Shown: positions 1 to 9,160 of the stretch, piece by piece
Layout: the number at the start of each line of letters is the position of its first letter
Numbering within the stretch: position 1 is the stretch's first letter
Source: Chara braunii
Lineage: Eukaryota > Streptophyta > Charophyceae > Charales > Characeae
Length of the DNA stretch: 21,480 nucleotides
Direction of reading: 5' to 3'
Assembly: GCA_003427395.1 (NCBI GenBank)
Contig: BFEA01000407.1
Span: 1,191,754 to 1,213,233, forward strand
Made by a program: the position numbers and the translations under genes
The notes under the pieces: model-generated
What the model was told of the DNA's origin: nothing
The model's database searches: none
The model's input: the letters and a program-made list of their open reading frames with translations, nothing else

Positions 1-1038
1 GAATTGATTGATGGNGGNGGNGGNGNNGGCGGGAATGGTAGTGTAGTGGAAGGAGCGATGGATGCGGAGAAAGCGAGGGTCTTCGTGAAGATGGAAAAAA
101 GCGGCAATGTAGTCGGGGCAGATGGTAGAAAGGGTTCGACGCAGGGCGGCGCAAAAATCCTCATAGTCTTCACAGGAGGGGATAGTTCCGGATATAACAC
201 AATATATTTCTACGTGGTTATATTCCCGCCAGTCTGCGCTAAACAGGAGCACATGAAGGAGTAAGGAATCGACTACAAAGCGGGTGGTGGCATGCGGATA
301 GACGGAGACTAGAAGGCGGGTAGCGTAAAGATGGTAAAAAAGGTTGTGGGGGAAAGGGCACCATCCATCGGGGAACAGAGGTCTACCAGGGAGACGGGTA
401 AGCATGAGGTAGTCACAGGGTCGACGAGAGAACGACCGGGGACGAAGCCCGAACGCCGAGATCTTGACGTAAACGAACGGAAGGCCGGGGTGTGGAGCCG
501 GATGAGGCCGGCGATTCGCTTCTTCTTCTTCTTCGTTGTCGCGATCCCTCCGCGTCGGTTCCATCGTCTTCTTCCTCTGGAGGCTCCGGATCACGCCACG
601 GATCTCCTATCGATGGATCGATAGGCGTTCTCCTCCTTCACGGGCTGCTTTCCCTCCGGTTTCCCGACGCTTTCGCTCCTTCTGCTCTTCCTCCTATTCG
701 TTCTTATCGCGCTGCTGGCTCGACCCTCTTGCTATCCCTGCTTCTCTCTCCGGGACGTAGTCGGGGTCATCCCGTCCCTCACTCGATAACTCCTCTTATT
801 CTTTTTTTTCTTTTTCTTCTTTTTCCTGCGCTTCCCCTATCTCCTCGTTTTGTGCCACGTTTCTCCGCGCGATCGGGTCCCAGAAGGTAAGATCGGTGAT
901 GTCGATTTCCAAATAGAGCGCCTGGGAGGGATAGAGACAGTTGTCCTCGTCGATCTCCGTACACGTGGACCACACTAAGTGCGGGTGAAGCGTCCGAGTC
1001 AGCACGTGGGTGTCGGGCTGCTCGTCGCACCGCGACAA
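1..1038 (-). pseudogene. C-terminal part of the post-integrase ORF, unknown function
   Basis: One minus-strand frame runs from 1,038 to the window edge with only three stops (796-798, 694-696, 607-609). It begins with a globular-looking stretch (near 1,000-840, containing YLEIDITDLTFWDP) and passes through a Glu/Lys-rich tail and a charged Arg/Glu linker (about 840-560). From about 485 to 30 it becomes an aromatic-, Leu- and His-rich segment that is fully open, with motifs such as CDYLMLTRLPGRPLFPDGW and LFYHLYATRLLVS. The last codons before the edge are an NCC repeat blurred by Ns. The charged block could separate two genes, so the last segment may be a distinct ORF. I recognise no domain. 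It lies downstream of integrase in the same orientation, the position where some Ty3 elements carry an env-like or other third ORF, but I see no signal peptide or clear transmembrane pattern. Confidence 0.5.
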
Positions 1039-1912
1039 GATGTGCAGGTGCGGTCATCCACCAGCTGGGTTAGGAACACCAACAGCTCGCTCGTGATCAG
1101 GGCGAGACCTCCCTCCTCCACCTTTCCAAATACGATCCCCAGCTGATCGCCTTCCTCTGCCGTCCTCGAGGCCTGGATGATTAGGTGCTCCACACTGTCC
1201 TTTGGGTGCTTTGGCCCTTCTCTGAATGGCGCCGATTCTGACCAGCGGAACTCTATCCCCAACAAGCAGAAGACGAGTTTAATGCAGTCCTCCAACCACG
1301 CGTCCCACTTTTCTTCGTTCAATAGAGGCGCGATGGTCTCCTTAATACGATAGGAGAGAGTAGGGGCCCGCGCGGACTGCCAAAGAGTTGGGATGCTGGA
1401 GGGAAGGCCGAAGTAGGGGAGGCGGCGACGACTCATTGGGGCGGCGCGAAGGGACGAAGCTCCGACAGTATGATCGTCGACGACCTGCGGGATGAGCAGA
1501 GCTGAAAGTCGGTGTCGTGTGCGGGCAAGATGGTATCTCCCCGATGAGCAAGGAGTGTCGTCCACGCCGTGCGCACTTCCTCGGCCTAGGCGCACAGAGT
1601 TCGATAGATGTCGGGATGAATCGCCGAGCGAATCGCCGTGATGTCCCCCTTGAAGACGATGGCGACGGTGATGTCGCTGATCCCGGGAGGGGACAATCGT
1701 CGAAAGGCTGAGATCCCGACCAGAACATGCGTAGTGGTCGCCTTCGTGAATCGGATCTCCGCCACCGCGTGGATTGCCGCCGTGCTGAAGAAGGCTGCGA
1801 ACCGCAGGAGATCAGCACAGAGATGGGGCCGTTGCACTTGCCGGATGACACTGATTTGACCCCTCAGAGTAAGTAGCCGCGCAGCGATCACTTGCTCCGT
1901 TGCAAAGCTCAT
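999..1912 (-). pseudogene. N-terminal part of the post-integrase ORF, unknown function
   Basis: The likely start is the ATG at 1,912, in a good eukaryotic context (CACCATCGCCATGAGC). The frame begins MSFATEQVIAARLLTLRGQ and runs to a TAG at 1,586-1,588, then on in the same frame to a TGA at 1,433-1,435. After a frameshift near 1,360 it resumes with a compact, well-formed stretch (YRIKETIAPLLNEEKWDAWL, then ALITSELLVFLTQLVDDRT) down to about 1,045. There another shift leads into the frame that continues to the left edge. Hydrophobic and charged residues alternate as in a folded protein. I know no named family for it. My recollection is that similar conceptual proteins recur in Chara braunii predictions, which would mean a repeat-borne gene, but this is unchecked. 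Confidence 0.5.
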
Positions 1913-2129
1913 GGCGATGGTGGCGGGGATGGGGTACCTGAGAGAGAACGAGATGAGGAGGGATGGACAGGCGATAAGCAGTCGTCTTCTTATTCCGCAG
2001 CGGAGGAGGAGACGGATGAACGCGAAGATAGGGAAGAAGGAAGGGGACGTAGATAGGACACATGGCAGATGATCGGTCGAGCCGATCGGCTGCCGGAGAC
2101 CTCAGGCGTAAGCCGCGCGGTGTTCAATC

Positions 2130-2220
2130 CGTTCGGTCCGAGCTCAATCACGCGGAATCGCCCGAAGAATCGTGGCGAACGGAATCACTTCGTTCGGTCC
2201 AAGCTCAATCACACAGAATA
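2130..2220. repeat. Direct repeat in the spacer between integrase and next ORF
   Basis: Two copies of a roughly 30-bp unit lie 61 bp apart (2,130-2,163 and 2,191-2,220). Both start CGTTCGGTCC and share AGCTCAATCAC with a few mismatches. The surrounding spacer from 1,913 to 2,239 has no recognisable coding content. Confidence 0.75.
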
Positions 2221-2239
2221 CCCTTACGAGCACATTTCC

Positions 2240-3151
2240 TCACCTGCACGATGTCCCCCATGTGTACTTGGGTCGTGGACATGCGTTCCCGTTCCGGGCC
2301 TCGTAGCTTCGGACCTGTCGGCCGTGGGCCAATTCGGTCATTTTCTGGCGTTTTTGGGTTAGCTTGGGGAGGGACCGTTCCATTAGCTCTAAGTGTCGCT
2401 TAGCCTTGTCCAGGACCGTGGCCCTTGTGGGCCGTCGGTTCAGCGTTGATTCATCGGGGAGGCTTGGTATCGAAACGCAAGCGACGCTATTGGTGCTTAA
2501 TTGGAAGGGGCTTAGGCCTGTCGATTCGTGGGGCGTTCCTCGATGGACCGCCAAGATGTGATCTACGATATTGGGCCAGGGCATGGGGTCCCGTGCCGCG
2601 ATATTGCGTCGTAGCGCAGTCTTTATCACCCTATTTGCATTTTCTACCACCCCATTGGACTGCGACATGTGGGGTGCGGTGTTCCGAATAGCGACGCCGT
2701 GTATAACCAGATTCCTCAAGACTTCTCCCCTGAATTCTACCCCATTGTCGGTCAGAATTTCCTTCGTGTCCTGGTGCATCCCTATAAACCGATTGACGTA
2801 TCGCGCAATTTCGGCCGCCTGTCGCGTACGACAGGGATACGCCTCAATCCATTTCGAAAAATGGTCCACGAACACAAGTAGGATTGAATATTCACAGCTA
2901 TTGGGTCCAGGGGGCACCAATATATCGGTAGTATTTATGCTAACCCTTTGAAAAGGCCATTCGACTACCGTCGGTACTATCGATCTGAGCGGCTGAATCG
3001 GTGCCTTGTCAGCAGCACATACTTCGCAGTTTGCGACGATGAATTTCACATCGTCACAAATATTGGACCAATACCACTCATTTTTATCAATTGCCGATTC
3101 CGTGATCCGTACGAAAAAATGGGCGGCCGTTTCTTCGTGTGTTGTCTTCAC
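2240..3151 (-). pseudogene. Ty3/gypsy integrase domain
   Basis: This is the DDE-type integrase that joins element cDNA to chromosomal DNA. The frame starts inside the N-terminal zinc finger: His5 and His11 (THEETAAH), then CEVC at about residues 42-45, with WYW between them as usual. The core follows, with LVFVDHFSKWIEAYP, then TDNGVEF (second catalytic Asp) and SQSNGVVE about 35 residues later (catalytic Glu). The first catalytic Asp is expected in VSI-D-TTD but reads Asn (VSINTTD, codon AAT near 2,955), which should abolish activity. The 304-codon frame ends after a short basic C-terminal part, and no chromodomain is seen. It is preceded by the RNase H tail in a different frame. Confidence 0.92.
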
Positions 3152-3208
3152 CCAGTCATACGAGATGCGGAGGAGAGGGGAGAAAAAGGGGTTACGGGAT
3201 TACCTCCG

Positions 3209-3858
3209 TCACCCATTGCCACCGGTCTGCTTCTTGCCACGGGGGAGAACCGCCACTTGTCCGTACTTGGGCCCGTTCGCTGATTTTGGTTCCTTCCACG
3301 GAATGATCTCTTCTGCCTTAGGTACTTTAGCTGGTTGATGCACACGTGTCAGTCCGTCCGCGTTGTCGTGCCTCTCCGTCTTTCGATGGATGATGTCGAA
3401 GTCATACTCCTGTAGGCGCACTGCCCATGTCCAATCATGCTCGTGTAATTGGTGAGTCTTTTTAGCGGTAGCAGGGGCTCATGATCGGTGACAAGGAGGA
3501 ACTTCTGTCCGTACAGATACGGATGGAAGTGTTGGATTCCCCATACTACCGCGTAGCATTCACCTTGTGGAGCTGAGTCGCTCTTCCGCTCGTCTGGCAC
3601 CGTTCGTGACGCATACTCGATGACATGCTCTCGGCCATCGTTCCCCTTCTGCGCTAAAATAGCGAAAATAGCCTCCGACTGCCAGTCCGTGATGAGAATG
3701 AACTGCTTCGAGGGGTCTGGTCGGATCAAAATAGGTGCTGTTGCAAAAGCCTCCTTGAGGGTCGCGAAGGCCTGCTCGCACCCTGCGTCCCAATTGAGGG
3801 CCTGGTCTTTCCGTAACAGATTCGTTAAGGGTCGCGCAGTCGTGGCGAAACCCTTGAT
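3209..3858 (-). pseudogene. End of RT thumb region plus RNase H (Ty3/gypsy pol)
   Basis: The frame opens at IKGFATTARPLTNLLRKD, the stretch that normally follows the FLGMASYYRRF motif at the end of Ty3 reverse transcriptase. RNase H follows, with its acidic residues in place: TDWQ (first Asp), GECYAVVWG (Glu) and VTDHEPL (Asp). RNase H removes the RNA strand of the RNA:DNA hybrid. Near 3,430 the frame shifts. The expected continuation, RLQEYDFDIIHRKTERHDNA, is found in the frame 3,421-3,209. It is the minus-strand partner of the inverted RT block, and its 5' edge at 3,858 sits three bases from the inversion breakpoint. Confidence 0.9.
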
Positions 3859-3863
3859 GAGCA

Positions 3864-4445
3864 GTGATTATGGGAGAATCTCTCGTACAGATTTCGAGGA
3901 TGGTCGACTCTTTGGAACCCCCTCAAACCCTGTATGAAGGGATATGCCCGCTTCTTGCCCGATACAATGACAAAAGACACTACTGCGATATCACCGACCT
4001 CCCGAAGTTTCTGTTGACACCCGCAAAAGAAGTCCGATTGTTACGATGGGCAGAGATAAACTCTTTGGAACCCCCTGCGCGCCTCGAAAACGGACTCGAA
4101 ATCAAGATCGCAACCAAACATATGCCCTGGCAAGACCTTCAAGACGGGGTAACGCCGGAAGAACACGTGGCCATCCGAGAACAGGATGCACAGATGATGG
4201 CCACGATGTTTTCCTGGCGGTTGGATAACTCGTTTATCTCTACGCCCCCCCGGAGAACACTAAGCAGATCAACACCGAACACATCGACATAAGAATATGG
4301 GGTGGAGCATATGAGTTGCACGTACCCCAATATGTGCCTGATGAGATCCATCACTTAATCGCGGACATTCTGAAAGAATATAAAGAAGCGATTAGTGTGA
4401 CAGACACTAACATCGGCTTGTCGTTGGTCATACAACACGAAATAT
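3864..4445 (+). pseudogene. Linker between protease and RT of Ty3/gypsy pol (inverted)
   Basis: The frame from 3,864 to about 4,246 includes MVDSLEPPQTLYEGICPLLA and other charged, folded-looking sequence. A run of seven Cs at 4,244-4,250 marks a one-base frameshift. The continuation is in another frame (KQINTEHIDIRIW, then VPQYVPDEIHHLIADILKEY) and ends at a TAA at 4,445-4,447, just before the RT motifs. The stretch has a short internal repeat, with SLEPP encoded twice by CTCTTTGGAACCCCCT (near 3,909 and 4,060). By position it is the connector between protease and RT of the same polyprotein. No enzymatic motif is expected here. Confidence 0.7.
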
Positions 4446-4447
4446 AA

Positions 4448-5215
4448 ACCGGGAATCATTCCCCAATTCACTGCAAGCCCTACAGGTACTCCCTGGTAGA
4501 ACGGATGAAGGCTTTCAAACGGATTCGAAAATTCAAAGCAAGCGGTTGGATCGAACCTGCCACTGGACCTTGGTCATTCCCGGTAGAAATAGTACCGAAG
4601 AAGAACGGATCGATTCGCATATGCATCGATTATCGTAAGCTGAATGATATCACGATCAAGGATGTGTACCCCCTCCCCCAGATTGATGATTTGCTGGATG
4701 CGATTGGGTGTGCTAATTATTTTTGTAAGTTTGATATTCGACATGGCTTCCACCACATTCTGGTCAAGAAGGAAGATCGGTCAAAGATGGCTTTCGTATT
4801 GTTTGAAGGCACGTGGCAGTGGGTTCGGTGCTCGATGGGTATATCCAACGCACCGGCCACGTTCCGACGAGCTATGAATATCACGTTCCAGAACTTCGTC
4901 AACAAGACGCGACTCACGCAAGGGATGATCAACTTCTGCGTCATCGTGTACATGGACGACATCCTGGTTTATTCGGAAACCTATCATGGACATGCGCAAC
5001 ACATCGAATGGACACTGGGCGCCTTACGAGACGCCGAATTCAAGATTGCACTCGAAAAGAGCGAAATTTTCCTCTCGGAAATTTCGTTCCGAGGGTACGT
5101 CGTGACACGTGGAGGACTGCGGCCTGACTCGAGGAAGGTCGCATCGGTGAAGGAAGCTCTTGTTCCCACGTCACTGACGCAGGTTCGAGCCTTCTTGGGT
5201 ATGGCTTCATACTGC
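4448..5215 (+). pseudogene. Ty3/gypsy reverse transcriptase
   Basis: RNA-dependent DNA polymerase core of the LTR element. It is open from the TAA at 4,445; the first internal Met is at 4,505. Counting from that Met: SGWIEPATGPWSFPVEIVPK (residues 13-32), the RICIDYRKLN motif (38-47), motif A FCKFDIRHGFH with catalytic Asp77, the GISNAPATF motif (112-120), motif C VYMDDILVYS (148-157) with both Asp, and VRAFLGMASYC at the end. All polymerase residues look intact, so this piece decayed less than its neighbours. After 5,215 the frame runs into inverted protease DNA and is no longer RT. The sequence lies on the opposite strand from the rest of the element. Confidence 0.93.
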
Positions 5216-5740
5216 CATTTCCAAAATTTCGGGGTCATCATCATCGTCACTACTTTCAGCGTTCTCGGACGCCTGCCAGTTATCCCAGGTGATCACACGG
5301 AGAGTCCCTGTCATCGTGGGGGAAACTCGTGGGGCTATATTAGCCGTGGTTCGCAAGGTCAGTCTCATCGGGACAACATAGGGTTTGCCTCCCGTATTTC
5401 GGAGGATAATCGACCATCTTTCAAAGTCTAGATTAGCTCGCAATGCTACCAGGGCAGGAAGGCCGAAAAGAACGTCGTAGGTATTGACATCTAGTACTAC
5501 GACATCTCCCAAAGCATGCACCTTCCCTAATCGAAATGCAACATTGGTCATCAATCCCACCGTTTTAATCTTTTCTTCGTCTGCGGAAACGAGCTGATCT
5601 CTTTCTGTGAGCATGATCAAGTCGTTCCTTCTTCCCGCTCTTTCTACTACTCGTAGCGAAATAGCCAAAACAGCTGCTCCCGAATCGATAATTGCATTAT
5701 ACGGGACTTCCCATACTTCGATATCGCATTCCGCAGATTT
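5211..5740 (-). pseudogene. Retropepsin-like aspartic protease (Ty3/gypsy)
   Basis: The active-site motif IIDSGAAVLAIS is encoded at about 5,692-5,657 (Asp-Ser-Gly codons 5,686-5,678). Upstream is PYNAIIDS, the usual strand before the catalytic Asp. Downstream come VFRLG-like strands and DVNTYDVLFGLPALVALRAN, which matches the second half of retroviral-type proteases with the LPAL/LGLP-type loop. The enzyme would cut the gag-pol polyprotein. The frame is bounded upstream by a TAG at 5,741-5,743. It ends in an acidic tail (SSDDDDDPEILEMA) at the inversion breakpoint. It is in a different frame from gag, so a shift lies near 5,760. Confidence 0.88.
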
Positions 5741-5771
5741 CTATGGGATAGGTTTAATCCGTAGAAAATGG

Positions 5772-7000
5772 TCATCTCACCAGTCCTATACGTATGAGAT
5801 CGGAAGCGCCTGCAGTATTCTTATCCGGTGTGGGTCCCTTCGCCTTCGTGTTCGTTGTTCGAGCAAGAGCGAATCGTTTCCGATTGGCTTTGCAGTGTTG
5901 CAACATTCGCTGGTTGGCCTGTTCTGATATGGAAAGCAGACGACCGATTGGAAGAGGAATTCGGTGGTCTAGTGCTCGGACGATGTTCAGAACATCGATC
6001 TCACCAGTGACAAAGGTGGGTCCTCCTGACTCTATCTCTCCTGGAGAGGGTCGCAACTCCGCCACCTCTTTCTGTTCCGGCGCAGGTCTGATTGTTCCAA
6101 TCATTCCTAGTCTTGGATATCCAAGTGATACATATTGATCCAACGGAATGAGCTCAACAGCCTCTTCCGTAGTAGCTAGCGTACTACCTATGCCCTCCAT
6201 TTCTTCCATCAGGGCTCTTACCCGTCCGGGTCCGTAAGCGATGGGAGTCGCGGCCATTGGAGCGACTCCGACCCTCGGTTGTGGGGGTCGATGGGGACAA
6301 TCTCGAGCCAGATGTTCGGGTTGATGGCATGCATAACAAACGTTCAGATTATTCGCAGCCCCTCCGAGAGCAGGTACCGAGGCCAATCCTTGTTGGATCG
6401 GGGCGGCTCGTACTGCGATGGGTCGCACATTCCTCGTCATAGCCTCCAACCGAGCATTATGCTCCCGTTTTTCCTTTTTGCTTTCTTTGATCAGACTAAT
6501 TAGCGTTTTGGTCAGTTCAAATATGGCGGTCGATTCATTCGGCCGTACGAGATTCTCGATTGGTGGGGGGGGTGCCATCATTACGGGTGCAGGTATCATG
6601 GGGGCGAGCATGGCCGTGATCATACTAGGTGCTGGTCGTTTGGGGGATATCTGTTTCATATAGGTAACAGGTCCTGATACAAACCCCATGTTTTCGAACT
6701 TGTTTTGCAACGCAGCCAGCTCAGCCCTTGCCCTCGAAAGCTCGAACGAGGCTCCTTCCTTAGGATAGTCTTCTCCTTCTAAGAAGCTTGCCGCGAACTT
6801 CCGTTCCATCTCCTCTGCAGCCGTCATAATCTGTTGCAGCGTGTGATTGATGGGGGAGAACTGTTTCCGCAGTTTCGCCCTTATCGTTCGACTGCGGAGT
6901 CTGTCTATAAACAGATCTCTCCCTACTTGTTCGCCCCGCTATGTTTTCACAAACATTCGGTAGAACCGGTTTCGATATTCTGCAATGGACTCGAGAGGTT
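5772..7000 (-). pseudogene. Ty3/gypsy gag, C-terminal half with zinc knuckle
   Basis: Nucleocapsid and part of capsid of the LTR element, which packages the element RNA. The frame from about 7,000 starts with ESIAEYRNRFYRMF, a standard retrotransposon capsid motif. A TAG at 6,939-6,941 interrupts it, after which it runs open to 5,772. It contains a charged helix (EEMERKFAASFLEGEDY and following), a Pro/Met/Ala-rich linker, another charged stretch (LIKESKKEKREHNARLEAM), and the CCHC knuckle CYACHQPEHLARDC (CX2CX4HX4C) at about 6,340. An acidic and then basic tail follows. Protease follows in another frame. Apart from the stop, this is one of the longest undamaged stretches (351 codons from Met at 6,827). 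Confidence 0.9.
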
Positions 7001-7394
7001 TTTGAACTCGGTCATGTAGAGTGCTTGCTCTGGATGGACATAGTCCAATCGATTCAAAAAAATTTGCTCAAAAGTCGGGAGATCCACCCATACGTAGGTA
7101 CTAAACCAATGATGAGCGTCCCCTCCTAATCGGGGGGGAATGTTTACCATGCTCAAAAGTCCCCTCCTAATCAAAAGTCAGGAGATCAGGTGGCGTCATG
7201 GGAGCCCTTGCTCGTGGGGCGGGTTGATTAGGATTTTGTTGTTGATTGGCATTCTGCTGCTGTGGGTTCGGATTCTGTGGATTCGCGTTCATATTGATTG
7301 CTCGTCGATTAGCCGATCTGCTTCTAGTGATGACGGGGTCGCGTCTATGCGCGTTCCGGGGTCGAGGTCGCCCTCGGTTAGCCAGATCGCTTAA
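6990..7394 (-). pseudogene. Ty3/gypsy gag, N-terminal part
   Basis: A frame from about 7,390 enters an Arg-rich segment, then Met at 7,292 begins an Asn/Gln/Pro-rich leader (MNANPQNPNPQQQNANQQQN) ending PPDLLTFD with a TAG at 7,167-7,169. After a scrambled duplication the capsid resumes in another frame with AHHWFSTYVWVDLPTFEQIF and ALYMTEFKNL, typical gag capsid sequence. A run of five As near 7,000 marks a frameshift into the C-terminal gag frame. The leader begins about 140 bp after the primer-binding site, the expected geometry for gag. Either 7,292 or an upstream codon could be the start. Confidence 0.75.
7066..7187. repeat. Scrambled local duplication inside gag
   Basis: Three short blocks recur. 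GCTCAAAAGTC occurs at 7,066-7,076 and 7,151-7,161. CCCCTCCTAATC occurs at 7,120-7,131 and 7,161-7,172. TCAAAAGTC(G/A)GGAGATC occurs at 7,068-7,084 and 7,171-7,187. The copies interleave, which suggests template switching, and they coincide with the point where the gag N-terminal frame is lost. Confidence 0.75.
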
Positions 7395-7434
7395 CTATCG
7401 TGTTGTTTAATCCTTACAACTCGGCCACGTGTCG

Positions 7435-7447
7435 GGCTCCGATACCA
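7435..7447 (-). promoter_or_regulatory. Primer-binding site, initiator tRNA-Met type
   Basis: On the minus strand the sequence is TGGTATCGGAGCC. It matches 12 of 13 bases of TGGTATCAGAGCC, the complement of the 3' end of plant-type initiator tRNA-Met. It lies upstream of gag, where minus-strand DNA synthesis would start. No clear CA end of an LTR is seen directly before it. Confidence 0.75.
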
Positions 7448-7785
7448 ACCTCACGCCCAGCGCAACTTCCTGATCGGAGTGGGATGTGGGCCTGGAAGTG
7501 CGAAAAGGGGTGTGCCAAGGATGTTTGGGGAAAGTGGGGGTGGAGTCCCAGATCACAACTGAGATTTCCTATGGCAGAGTTTTCGGGCGCACGGGTGCAA
7601 TTTGGTTTGGGAGGACGGACCGCTTCCAATCACAAGGCAGAGGCCATACGCGGGTTATTCAATGTCATCCGCGTTGTTTATTTTGGGTGTGTCGGTTCAG
7701 GGCCAGGTCTGCCTGGAAGGGCTGGGATCCTGCCGGGTCGGACCTTTGGGGGCAGCCACGTGGCGGTTCCCGTGGCGTGTTCGGG

Positions 7786-8088
7786 TTAGGCCCCCTTGTT
7801 TCTGAGGTTCTCTGATTGCCGCGTCGTCGGCAATTTCCGCAGGTCGTGCTGGGCCACGGGAGGGAAGTTAGTGGAGATAATGACAAAGCCGAGGGAGATA
7901 AAGTAGTGTGTGTGGTCCGAAGTGGGGAAATTCGGGCACCGCGGATCGCTGGTCGTGGCACAATGGAACTCCCTAGGACACAATCGGTTCTCAGTTAGGC
8001 AGGGGAACCTTTGTCGGAGGCACTCCTCAATCCAAGGAGTGAAGTACTCCAGGTCGTACGACGAATCTGAGCTCCTTGAGCGTGTCAT
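7786..8088 (-). CDS. Small ORF upstream of the primer-binding site, unknown
   Basis: A complete ATG-to-TAA frame of 100 residues begins MTRSRSSDSSYDLEYFTPWI and contains CLRQRFPC and an HCATTSDPRCPNF segment. The first 60 residues look protein-like, with several Cys and aromatic residues. In the overlapping frames the last part is also open (for example TTCGNCRRRG), so a frameshift may have altered the C-terminus. Because it precedes the primer-binding site, it would lie within the LTR if the LTR is as long as it appears. No family is recognised, and it may be a chance ORF. Confidence 0.3.
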   Translation of the reverse strand: MTRSRSSDSSYDLEYFTPWIEECLRQRFPCLTENRLCPREFHCATTSDPRCPNFPTSDHTHYFISLGFVIISTNFPPVAQHDLRKLPTTRQSENLRNKGA

Positions 8089-8802
8089 TATGTCATCGTT
8101 GAGCCACGAAATTCCTTAGCTCGTGTTGGTCTGGCTGGGGAATTTCCGAGCTCGGCGTTCTGAAATTTCGTGTCGGTCCCGATATTTGACAATTGCGATC
8201 ACCTCGTGTGAGTACGTGTAGACTGCGCGAACTGGGTTGCGCTTACACGTGTTCCCACAGGATGATTGCTTCGTTGCAGACGCAGAATGGTGACTGGACA
8301 CATCCACTCCGTCCCTATTCCCACAATCGTTAACCCTCTCATGCATGGGTGTTTACGAACCGACGCGCATGAACGTGTGCAAGTGCGCAGATTAGATCGC
8401 GCTTACACGCATCCCCGCGCGGTGTTCACTTGTCCCTGGACAAACAACTACCCAATCATCTAATCACTCTGTGATCCATATGCAATCATTTCGGAATATG
8501 CAAAGCGCTACCACACAATTGCCGCAACAACAGCAGATCCAAAAAGGATAAACATCAATAGTGAGAATCATGCGAATTTTCCTACTATGCTCATGAGTGT
8601 ATCAAAAACGACAAGCAAAAGCAAGGATCAGGCACAAGGCAAGCAACAAATATGACGTCCATTCATCCATTCATTCAATCATGGCACACAATAACCGAGA
8701 TCGAAATTGCAAAAACGAGTGTGGGTGAAAGGAAACCAAGCCAAGTTTTCAAAAACAAAATTCCAACCACAAAACGGGCGAATCGCCGTGAACCGAGATC
8801 AA

Positions 8803-8812
8803 AATTTATATA
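8803..8812 (-). promoter_or_regulatory. Candidate TATA box for LTR transcription
   Basis: The minus strand reads TATATAAATT, a close match to a TATA box, upstream of the presumptive leader, primer-binding site and gag. Transcription would start about 25-30 bp further, near 8,775. Prediction only: AT-rich matches are common. Confidence 0.35.
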
Positions 8813-9152
8813 CAAAAGCAAGGAGGGAGAAAAGACAAAAGAAACAGCAAATCCACGTCCATCAACCTCAGCTCCCTCTTCCTCTCTCTCCCTCTCAGAT
8901 GCGGACAGTCCGTCGTCGCGCACCAACCCAAGAAGTCGTCACGCCGCTTAGTCCTCCCGCACCCGTCAGGTTCGCCCGTGCCCAAAATCCGCCGTGGCCC
9001 ACGTCAACCCCGCACGTTCGGCACCAGCTCGTCGGGTCACCCTACTCCCACTTCAACTCAGCTCTTACTTCGCTCGTGAGCCGACCCTCACTGATCGTGC
9101 TACCCCGAGCTTCCAACAGCTGGTTAAGAGAGTTTTCTAATCGCGCAGCCGT

Positions 9153-9160
9153 AATTTATA
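9153..9160 (-). promoter_or_regulatory. Alternative TATA-like site
   Basis: The minus strand reads TATAAATT in an otherwise GC-rich neighbourhood. It is a second candidate for the LTR promoter, with a start near 9,125. Which of the two sites is used, if either, cannot be told from sequence. Confidence 0.3.

Larger units (their letters stand above)
3861..5215 (+). other. Inverted linker-RT segment inside the Ty3/gypsy element
   Basis: About 1.35 kb carrying the protease-RT linker and RT reads on the plus strand, while protease, gag, RNase H and integrase on both sides read on the minus strand. The ends are GCAGT (3,861-3,865) and ACTGC (5,211-5,215), a 5-bp inverted match. The last plus-strand codons (FLGMASYC) are the residues that normally precede the first minus-strand codons at 3,858. 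At the other end, the protease frame stops one codon past the breakpoint but would continue open if the block were turned back. Confidence 0.88.

Noticed and set aside
1-30. NGG-patterned ambiguous bases as a signal
   Set aside because: They look like consensus ambiguity over a trinucleotide repeat, not biology that can be read here.
2069-3345. Plus-strand open frames over the integrase region
   Set aside because: They are shadows of the minus-strand integrase, whose zinc finger and DDE motifs are clear.
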